Notes under the pieces: generated by a model
The model's input: the letters and a program-made list of their open reading frames with translations, nothing else
The model's database searches: none
What the model was told of the DNA's origin: nothing
Part shown: positions 8,235 to 15,150 of the stretch, one piece after another
Layout: every line of letters begins with the position of its first letter
Numbering within the stretch: the stretch's first letter is position 1
Position numbers and translations under genes: made by a program
Assembly: GCF_001705515.1 (NCBI RefSeq)
Contig: NZ_MDJS01000001.1
Coordinates: forward strand, 1,178,001-1,242,000
DNA: 64,000 bases
Reading direction: 5' to 3'
From: Mucilaginibacter sp. PPCGB 2223
GTDB lineage: Bacteria > Bacteroidota > Bacteroidia > Sphingobacteriales > Sphingobacteriaceae

Positions 8235-8969
8235 CTACTCCCCGTTTAATATCTGTGCGATGTGCAGCACTTTAACCTTACTGCCCTGGCGGTTTAATAT
8301 CCCTTCCATGTGCATCAGGCAGCTCATATCAACCCCGGTTATGTATTCGGCGCCGTGCTCCAGGTGATCGGCCACCCGGTCTTTACCCATCTTTACCGAT
8401 ACCGCTTCTTCGGCAACGCAAAACGTACCGCCAAAGCCGCAGCACTCGTCTTTACGGCTTAGTTCAACCAGTTCGAGGCCTTCAACCATATTGAGTAAAC
8501 TGCCCGGTTTCGAAAAATCGGGGGCAACCAGTTCCGTCATCGACGACAGGTGCAATCCCCTTTGCCCATGGCAGCTTTGGTGCATACCAACTTTATGCGG
8601 GAACTTCGCCGGCAGGCTGGTCACTTTTAAAACATCGGTTAAAAAAGAGGTAAACTCATAAATGCGTTCGCTGATATGACGGGCTTTCTCGGGCTGGGCA
8701 TCGTCATGCAAATGATCGCGGACGTGTAAAACGCAACTTCCCGAAGGTGCTACGATATAATCAAATTCGGCAAAGTTTTTAATAAACAGTTCGTTGCAGC
8801 CGTGTGTTAAATGCTCAAAGCCCGAGTTAGCCATAGGCTGACCGCAGCAGGTTTGGTTTTTCGGATATACGACATTAACGCCTAATTTCTCCAGTAATTC
8901 AAGACAAGCTATTGCGGCACCTGGATAAAACTGATCGACATAGCATGGGATGAACAGTCCGACTGTCAT
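8235..8969 (-). CDS. lutA: Lactate utilization protein A, CCG-domain Fe-S protein
   Basis: A 244-residue protein with two cysteine-rich CCG domains: NQTCCGQPMANSGF near residue 45 and DECCGFGGTFCV near residue 174, as in LutA/GlpC/HdrB proteins that carry electrons through Fe-S clusters. The start is placed at the ATG at 8969 (MTVGLFIPCYVDQFYP), which matches family N-termini; upstream in-frame codons run into the palindromic leader. It is the first gene of the lut operon and has a good promoter candidate at 9022-9050. Confidence 0.92.
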   Translation of the reverse strand: MTVGLFIPCYVDQFYPGAAIACLELLEKLGVNVVYPKNQTCCGQPMANSGFEHLTHGCNELFIKNFAEFDYIVAPSGSCVLHVRDHLHDDAQPEKARHISERIYEFTSFLTDVLKVTSLPAKFPHKVGMHQSCHGQRGLHLSSMTELVAPDFSKPGSLLNMVEGLELVELSRKDECCGFGGTFCVAEEAVSVKMGKDRVADHLEHGAEYITGVDMSCLMHMEGILNRQGSKVKVLHIAQILNGE

Positions 8970-8977
8970 AGATAATA

Positions 8978-9002
8978 CGTTAATTAACGCCCGTAACGGG
9001 CG
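8978..9002. promoter_or_regulatory. Two overlapping palindromes in the lutA leader
   Basis: CGTTAATTAACG (8978-8989) is a perfect 12-bp palindrome, and CGCCCGTAACGGGCG (8988-9002) is a palindrome with perfect 7-bp arms around one base. Both lie between the promoter candidate and the lutA ATG. They could be operator half-sites or a 5' UTR hairpin. The regulator is unknown, and no LutR/LldR-type gene is adjacent. Confidence 0.5.
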
Positions 9003-9021
9003 AGGTGTAAAACTGATGCAA

Positions 9022-9050
9022 CAAAAATAAACTTTAATAGCTAAAAGCAA
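9022..9050 (-). promoter_or_regulatory. Predicted Bacteroidota-type promoter of the lut operon
   Basis: On the minus strand, TTG is followed by 18 bases and then TATTTTTG, an exact match to the TAnnTTTG -7 element of Bacteroidota primary sigma promoters. The spacing is one base short of the usual 19-21. The predicted start site lies about 45 bp upstream of the lutA ATG. Confidence 0.5.
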
Positions 9051-9148
9051 CACCCAAACATAAAAACCGTCTGCATAACACTTTTAACGCTAAAATTTTG
9101 TATTGCAACCGTGCCAAACAATTTGCACATTTTAATTATTTGTAACGT

Positions 9149-9556
9149 ATGGCTTTAAGCACACAAATTATATGGCTGTTTGTATTGGCTATACCCATTG
9201 CCTGCATAGCGTGGACGGTTACCCACGAGGAGGTTTTTCGTGAGCCGAGGGAAGTTTGTATAAAGTATTCTAAAACAGCGAAAACCATAGTTAAGCGAAA
9301 GTTTTTCTACCTGTTTACATGCGAGTACTGCTTTAGCCATTATGTAACGCTTGTTATGCTTTTTATTACCAGTTATAAGTTGTTATTCGACGATTGGCGG
9401 GGATACCTCATCGGTGGTTTTGCCCTGGTATTTGTGGCCAATGTGTATATGAGTTTGTTTGCCCTGATCAGGATTGACCTGAAAAAGACGCGGTCGGAAG
9501 CCGAAATTGCCGAGATCGAGGAAGCCAAATGCAAAAAAGATGTATCAAAAAGCTAA
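9149..9556 (+). CDS. Small membrane protein of unknown function
   Basis: A 135-residue protein with an N-terminal hydrophobic segment (residues 5-23) and two more at about 68-82 and 89-110. Between them is FTCEYCFSHYVTL, a CxxCxxxH arrangement that could bind a metal or form a disulfide. The C-terminus is charged and helical (KKTRSEAEIAEIEEAKCKK). I do not recognise a named family. It stands alone between the divergent lut promoter and the DUF1624 gene. Confidence 0.6.
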   Translation: MALSTQIIWLFVLAIPIACIAWTVTHEEVFREPREVCIKYSKTAKTIVKRKFFYLFTCEYCFSHYVTLVMLFITSYKLLFDDWRGYLIGGFALVFVANVYMSLFALIRIDLKKTRSEAEIAEIEEAKCKKDVSKS

Positions 9557-9629
9557 TTGAGCTTATGTAATAAACCAGTTTGCATTTATTGTATTTGTTT
9601 TGTAAGTTGTACGGCAAACCTTAGTTACA

Positions 9630-10793
9630 ATGACTGATACACTTACCCAGCCTAAAAAACGTATCGAGTCGATCGACGTGATGCGCGGAATAGTGATGGT
9701 GATTATGGCGCTCGATCATACCCGTGATTTTTTCACGACCATCCGATTTAACCCTACCGATTTGACCCAGGCATCAACAGCTTTATTTATCACCCGCTTT
9801 ATAACACATTACTGTGCGGCCACCTTTGTTTTTTTGGCAGGCACGGGCGCCTACTTATCGCTTACCCGCGGAAAAACCAAAGCCGAAGCAGCCCGTTTCC
9901 TGATCAGCAGGGGTATTTGGCTCGTCATTCTTGAGGTTACGTTAATTAACTGGGGGTTTTCGATGAATCACGGTACCTGGCAATTTAGCATGGATTATAG
10001 TTTTGTATTTTTACAGGTGATTTGGGTAATCGGTGTAAGCATGATCATTTTAGCCGGGTTGATCTATCTACCCGTTGAGGCTATTGGCATTATAGGGTTA
10101 ATATTAATCTTCGGGCATAATGCTTTTGATGTTGTTGCTCCAAAATCGCTTGGCGAAACAGGTGGAGCGCTCTGGCAGTTTTTGCACGTACAAGGCATCG
10201 TTAATTATGCACATAATACAAGGCACGTATTTGTGTTTTATCCGCTTATACCCTGGGTTGGCGTAATGGCGGCAGGCTATAGTTTCGGCACGCTGTTTAA
10301 AATGGAACAGGCTAAGCGGCAAAAGTTATTAGTTGCGACAGGCCTTTCGGCGATAGCGTTGTTTATCCTCATCAGAAGCGGCAACTTTTACGGCGACCCG
10401 GACCACTGGACACACCAGCAGGTTTGGTACCGCACTGTGCTCTCATTTATCAACGCCCAAAAGTATCCGCCTTCGCTCGATTATTTATTGATAACCCTCG
10501 GCCCTGTACTCATTTTGCTGGCCTATCTTGAAGGTGTAAAAAACCGGGTAACTGATATCTTCCTGGTCTTCGGACGGGTTCCGTTATTTTACTACCTGTG
10601 CCATATTTATCTTTTGCAGCTGTTGGCCTACATCGCGTTTAAAATAACCGAAACCGAACATATTGCTTATGGTTTTGGCCTGCCGATAGTTTATGCCGTA
10701 TGGCTCTTAGCTGTGTTTATACTGTATTTTCCGAGCAAATGGTTTATGCAATATAAACAGGCGCACCGGCAATGGTGGCTCAGTTATCTATGA
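9630..10793 (+). CDS. DUF1624 (heparan-alpha-glucosaminide N-acetyltransferase-like) membrane protein
   Basis: A 387-residue polytopic membrane protein. The N-terminal RIESIDVMRGIVMVIMALDH at residues 11-30 is the signature of DUF1624 / YeiB-like acyltransferase-related proteins, whose conserved His follows MALD. About ten hydrophobic helices follow. Relatives transfer acyl groups across the membrane, but the substrate in bacteria is generally unknown. Its stop overlaps the stop of the convergent histidine kinase gene by six bases. Confidence 0.8.
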   Translation: MTDTLTQPKKRIESIDVMRGIVMVIMALDHTRDFFTTIRFNPTDLTQASTALFITRFITHYCAATFVFLAGTGAYLSLTRGKTKAEAARFLISRGIWLVILEVTLINWGFSMNHGTWQFSMDYSFVFLQVIWVIGVSMIILAGLIYLPVEAIGIIGLILIFGHNAFDVVAPKSLGETGGALWQFLHVQGIVNYAHNTRHVFVFYPLIPWVGVMAAGYSFGTLFKMEQAKRQKLLVATGLSAIALFILIRSGNFYGDPDHWTHQQVWYRTVLSFINAQKYPPSLDYLLITLGPVLILLAYLEGVKNRVTDIFLVFGRVPLFYYLCHIYLLQLLAYIAFKITETEHIAYGFGLPIVYAVWLLAVFILYFPSKWFMQYKQAHRQWWLSYL

Positions 10794-12710
10794 ACGGATG
10801 CTTCCGGGCAGTTTGATATAAAAGGTAGTACCCTTGCCTACTGTTGATGTAACCGAGATCTCACCATGGTTCAGTGCGATCAATTCGCGGCATAATTGTA
10901 AGCCTATACCTGTGCCTATTTCTCCGAGTGTACCCACTTTTGATAGCGGCAGGTTTTGCGACCACAGGTTATCAATATCTTCGGATTTAATACCTATACC
11001 GGTATCGGATATACTGATGAGTATCTTATCTCCCTCGGGTAGCGCAGCAACCGCTATAGCGCCTCCATATTGGGTAAACTTTATGGCGTTGCTGATCATG
11101 TTCCTGAAGATCACCTTCAGATGGTTTTCATCGACAAACAAAAAAACCTTGGCAGTAACGTCATTGTGTAAGGTGATGCGTTTTTGTGCTAACAGATAAG
11201 CAAAAGTTTCTGCCATTTCATCGATGACCAGGGTTAACTTAACCTCGGTAGCAGTAACATTGCTTCCCTGTATTTGATTGTTTGCCCATTGCAGCAGGTT
11301 GGTCAATGTTAGTTCGGCGCCTTTTACAACGGGATTCATATTTTTCATTACCTGTTGTATCTCATCGTCGCTTAATGCTCCCTGCTCAAAAAGGTCGGTT
11401 ACATTACGCAGATTGCCGATAGGCCCCCTGAGATCGTGACCGATAACCATCAAAAGCTTGTTTTTTAAGTTGTTTAACCCGTTGAGGTGCTTGGCCTGCG
11501 ATTCGATCAGTTCGGACTGGATTTTTATCGCCGAATTTTGCTCTGTTAGTTTTACCGCCAGGTTGTTTTTTTCGCGATAGAGTTTATACACGGTATAAAG
11601 GCCTGCGATTAAAAGCAGCAACGAAATAAATAATATAGTTATAATTTTTTGCTGCGATTTGACCAGCAATTTGTTGATCCTGCTGGTGCGTTGTACACTA
11701 TCTATTTTTTGCAGGCGGCTATTGAGGCTGAAATAGTCCTGCATTAACTGCGAACTGTTTCGCCTGTCTATCATAGTCATCCGAAACAAAAAGTCGTTGA
11801 ACTTATCCTGATAGTAAAGCACCTGCTTTGTGTTACCTTGTTTTTGATAGATATCGATCAGTACCTGGTACGACGCCGAAATAAAATCTATCACACCTAA
11901 ACTATCGGCCATAGCGCTTGCCCTTTGAGCATATTGCAAGGCTTTATCGGTTTGGCCCAGGTTGAGCAAAATTTCGGCTTTCGATACAAAACAACTGGCC
12001 CTTAGCCTTTTATTGTTATCTAAAAAGCTCATGCTGATAGCCGTATCAGCATAACCGTTTGCCAGCTTGTAATTATTATTGGTTTCGTATTCGCTGTAAA
12101 TGCTTGTTAAACGGCCATACAAAATTGCTTCGGTGCGCTTGTTATTAATCTCGCGACATAATTTCATGGCCCTGTATACTGCAGCAACGGCCTTATCAAA
12201 CTGGTGCGACCTGGCGTAAATAAGCGATCGCTCAGTAACAACTTCTTCAAGCAGGTATTTATTTGTATCGGCTTCATCTTCGGCTTTTTGCAGAAATGCA
12301 AAAGCTGTTTTGTAATCTTTCAGGTCGGCATAATCGCGCCCCATATTACGGTAGCATTCGGATAGGCGCAAATGGTTATGCTTGCCAAAATAATGCACAG
12401 CTGTATCGATATACAACAAACTAACCTGGTAATATGATTGCGCCCAGTAAGTAACGCCTATATTCAGGAAACTTTCGCCTATCCCTTTTTTATAGTTATT
12501 TATTTTTGCCAGGATAAGCGCATTTTCGGAGAGTTTACGTGCCGCTGCAGGGTTTGCCAGAAAGATGGCATAAGCTTTGGCATTCAGTTTATCGATCTTG
12601 GCAATACTGTCGATGTTGCCGGCTTCGGCATTAAGGTCGCCCACGGGCAATATGGCAGAAAATGTTTTTTGAGAAATAAAAACAACAAGCAACAGCCACC
12701 AAAACCTCAT
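10788..12710 (-). CDS. TPR-containing sensor histidine kinase
   Basis: A 640-residue protein: signal peptide (residues 1-18), tetratricopeptide-like helical repeats over about 55-330, one membrane helix around 358-380 (IITILFISLLLLIAGLYTVY), a coiled coil, then HisKA with the phospho-acceptor in VIGHDLRGPIGNL near residue 422, and an ATPase domain with MISNAIKFTQYG, DTGIGI and GTGIGLQL. The repeats should face the periplasm and sense an unknown signal. No response regulator is adjacent, so it is an orphan kinase. Confidence 0.87.
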   Translation of the reverse strand: MRFWWLLLVVFISQKTFSAILPVGDLNAEAGNIDSIAKIDKLNAKAYAIFLANPAAARKLSENALILAKINNYKKGIGESFLNIGVTYWAQSYYQVSLLYIDTAVHYFGKHNHLRLSECYRNMGRDYADLKDYKTAFAFLQKAEDEADTNKYLLEEVVTERSLIYARSHQFDKAVAAVYRAMKLCREINNKRTEAILYGRLTSIYSEYETNNNYKLANGYADTAISMSFLDNNKRLRASCFVSKAEILLNLGQTDKALQYAQRASAMADSLGVIDFISASYQVLIDIYQKQGNTKQVLYYQDKFNDFLFRMTMIDRRNSSQLMQDYFSLNSRLQKIDSVQRTSRINKLLVKSQQKIITILFISLLLLIAGLYTVYKLYREKNNLAVKLTEQNSAIKIQSELIESQAKHLNGLNNLKNKLLMVIGHDLRGPIGNLRNVTDLFEQGALSDDEIQQVMKNMNPVVKGAELTLTNLLQWANNQIQGSNVTATEVKLTLVIDEMAETFAYLLAQKRITLHNDVTAKVFLFVDENHLKVIFRNMISNAIKFTQYGGAIAVAALPEGDKILISISDTGIGIKSEDIDNLWSQNLPLSKVGTLGEIGTGIGLQLCRELIALNHGEISVTSTVGKGTTFYIKLPGSIRS

Positions 12711-12787
12711 GCGTTAAATTAATTAGTTATACAAGTATACGCGACGTACCGTTAAAGATGATTTATACGATTCTGTATAACTTAAAG

Positions 12788-13378
12788 TTATACTTTTGCA
12801 ACCAGCATACAGCGTTCCCCCATCAGTAATTCTTCGCATTTTTCATAATTAAGGGGTGCTTTTATCTGTTCTACTTCCAGCTTATAATTTTGTCTTAGCT
12901 CTTTTCGGCGAATGGCTTCTACAAAACGCCTTACCTCGTGCTGATTCTCCAGGATCAGCCCGGGTACCGGGGTTGGCCTGTTTTGTTCGTCCTTGGCAAC
13001 CATTGTAAAATAACTGGTATTGGTATGTTTAACCGAATTGGTTTTCACATTTTCGGAAACAACACGTATACCCACAACCAACGATGTTTTACCTACATAA
13101 TTTACCGATGCCATCAGCGATACCAGTTCGCCGACCTCAATCGGAGCCAGGAAATCCACCGTATCAATTGATGCCGTTACGCAATAGTTACCCGCATGCT
13201 TTGATGCGCATACGTAAGCAACTTTGTCCATCAGCGATAACAAAATACCACCGTGTATCTTTCCGCCAAAGTTAGAGTACGAAGGAATCATCAGCTCGGT
13301 AATGGTAGCTTCAGACAAACGCACCGGTTTATAAGCTAATTGATTATCTGTATCGTGTGAAGGTAAGGGTTCTGCCAT
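12788..13378 (-). CDS. Acyl-CoA thioesterase (hotdog fold, YciA/BACH-like)
   Basis: A 196-residue hotdog-fold protein. NFGGKIHGGILLSLMDKVAY at about residues 37-56 is the core of the YciA/BACH acyl-CoA thioesterase family, with the acidic catalytic residue in the LSLMD helix. ASIDTVDFLAPIEVGELVSL is the following conserved strand region. It hydrolyses acyl-CoA to free acid and CoA; chain-length preference cannot be read. The C-terminal 50 residues are longer than in YciA. The gene lies 28 bp downstream of the VOC gene and may share its transcript. Confidence 0.87.
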   Translation of the reverse strand: MAEPLPSHDTDNQLAYKPVRLSEATITELMIPSYSNFGGKIHGGILLSLMDKVAYVCASKHAGNYCVTASIDTVDFLAPIEVGELVSLMASVNYVGKTSLVVGIRVVSENVKTNSVKHTNTSYFTMVAKDEQNRPTPVPGLILENQHEVRRFVEAIRRKELRQNYKLEVEQIKAPLNYEKCEELLMGERCMLVAKV

Positions 13379-13406
13379 GTATCTATTTAAAATTGTAAAG
13401 TTGTCA

Positions 13407-13775
13407 TCAACCTATTTCCTGCCCAAACTGCAGCAGATACCCATTATTATCAAATATCCCGAATTCGCGCATTCCGTAATCAAAGTCTTCGATAGGATAG
13501 CATATCAGGCTCTTTTCTTTTACGCTCTCCCAAACATTATCTACATTATCCGTATTAAAATACAACGATCCGCTCATAACCGGTTTGGGAATGTTGCGAT
13601 GTTGATTAGGTAACGTAAACATAATATTAACATCGCCGTATTTTAATGATGCCCAGCCCATATCGGGTTGGTAATTCTCAGTAACAAAACCCAGTACCCC
13701 GGTATAAAAATCAATAGTAGCAGCCATATCGGGGGTTTCGAGCATGGGTGTTAGCGCCGTTAATTGATGCGTCAT
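13407..13775 (-). CDS. VOC family (glyoxalase/bleomycin-resistance-like) protein
   Basis: A 122-residue vicinal-oxygen-chelate fold protein. LTPMLETPDMAATIDFYTGV at residues 8-27 is the usual first strand-helix, and GYLLQFGQE at the end is the last strand. The expected metal-site glutamate near the C-terminus is replaced by Gln or displaced, so it may be a binding protein rather than an enzyme. The family includes drug-binding proteins and glyoxalases; no substrate can be named. Confidence 0.8.
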   Translation of the reverse strand: MTHQLTALTPMLETPDMAATIDFYTGVLGFVTENYQPDMGWASLKYGDVNIMFTLPNQHRNIPKPVMSGSLYFNTDNVDNVWESVKEKSLICYPIEDFDYGMREFGIFDNNGYLLQFGQEIG

Positions 13776-14057
13776 GTTACTTATATTATCTATAACTTAT
13801 ATTGAATTACTGTGCTTAAAGCACTACCTCAATACTAAAAATACTTTTTTAAACTCACAATTAAAAAAAGCACGCCTTTTTTGTCAATTTTGAGCTGTTT
13901 TAAGTGTCTGTGCAACATTTGTATGACAATAACGCAACAATTATATGACATTGAAATTACTATTAAACTTCGTCGTAACTTCACAGTCAATATAAGCCGA
14001 ACATATAAATATGCTTTCGGCGAAATAGATACACCAATAATATAAACTATTACAAAA

Positions 14058-15023
14058 ATGAAAACGAAGGTTAAATCTTCACTTAAATTAATACTGCCTG
14101 TTTTACTCGCGGCTTTGTGCCTGCAAGCGACCGCCCAAAAAAAAGACGTACAGCCTGCCAACCTGCGGGCACCTGAAGGGATAAAGATAGATGGTAAACT
14201 TGCCGAATGGGGTTATGACCTGCAAGCATATAATAAAACTACCAAGATTTATTATACCATGGCCAACGACGATAAGAATCTGTACCTGGTAGTAAAAGTT
14301 AAAGACAAGATAGATATAACCAAAACCTTAGGTGGCGGCATTAGCCTGACCATCAATACCGCCGATAAAAAGAAAGATAAGGACGCCTTTGTGATCACCT
14401 TCCCTATGCCGCCGCCGAGAGCTTCGGGCGGCCGTAATGCTATGCGCGGCATGCGTGGCGGCTTTGGTGGCTTTGGTGCCAACCAATCGCAAACCCAGGC
14501 ACAGATCGATTCGGCAAGCCGGGCAACACATAAAACTGCTTTGGGCCTGATCAGGGAGATTGGCATCCTTGGCTTTAAGGACATTACCGATAGCACCATA
14601 TCTATTTACAACGAATACGGGATTAAGGCAGCAGCCGGCTTTGACGACGAAGATGCTTTTGTATCCGAGTTGTCTATCCCCCTGAAGTTACTTGCACTTA
14701 ACGCCGACGACCCAAAGGAGTTTGCGTACAACATTAAAGCAAACGGTATCAACTCGGGCAATAACCGTAACCGAGGCGAAGGTGACAACGGCGGCGACGG
14801 CGGATTTAACGGCGGCGGCTTTGGCGGCGGCCGCAATGGCGGCGGTGGAGGTGGCTTCGGCGGCGGCGGAGCAGGCGGCTTTGGCGGTGGCGGCCGAAAT
14901 GGTGGCGGTGGCGGCCGAAACGGCGGCGGTGGCGCTAACAACATGATCTCTATGATGGAAGAGCTGACCACGGCGACCGATTTTTGGGGAAAATACACGC
15001 TCGCTAAACCTGCAAATAAATAA
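14058..15023 (+). CDS. Secreted CBM9/DOMON-like protein with glycine-rich tail
   Basis: A 321-residue protein with a signal peptide cleaved near LQATAQ (residue 24). KIDGKLAEWGYDL (about 42-54) and YYTMANDDKNLYLVVKVKD resemble the CBM9-like / DOMON beta-sandwich fold. Residues about 230-300 are an extreme Gly/Asn/Phe/Arg run made of FGGG, RNGGGG and related units. The following gene also begins with Gly/Asn-rich sequence after its signal peptide, so the two may act together at the cell surface. About 280 bp of AT-rich DNA lies upstream. Confidence 0.7.
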   Translation: MKTKVKSSLKLILPVLLAALCLQATAQKKDVQPANLRAPEGIKIDGKLAEWGYDLQAYNKTTKIYYTMANDDKNLYLVVKVKDKIDITKTLGGGISLTINTADKKKDKDAFVITFPMPPPRASGGRNAMRGMRGGFGGFGANQSQTQAQIDSASRATHKTALGLIREIGILGFKDITDSTISIYNEYGIKAAAGFDDEDAFVSELSIPLKLLALNADDPKEFAYNIKANGINSGNNRNRGEGDNGGDGGFNGGGFGGGRNGGGGGGFGGGGAGGFGGGGRNGGGGGRNGGGGANNMISMMEELTTATDFWGKYTLAKPANK

Positions 15024-15150
15024 TACACGAGCTTTTTTAGTTAACTGGCCGAAACTAACACCAATATCCCCTTATTAATTAATTACCGCTTTTTGGCGAT
15101 AACATGGGAATACTATTTTTTAAATCACAGACCAAAAACAACTTATCATA

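Noticed and set aside
13835..14161. A leftward 108-codon frame before the glycine-rich gene
   Set aside because: It overlaps the signal peptide of the forward gene and a non-coding AT-rich leader, with no recognisable protein features.
14606..15028. A proline-rich open frame opposite the glycine-rich gene
   Set aside because: It is the antisense reading of GGC/GGT glycine codons; the forward gene has a signal peptide and a recognisable domain.
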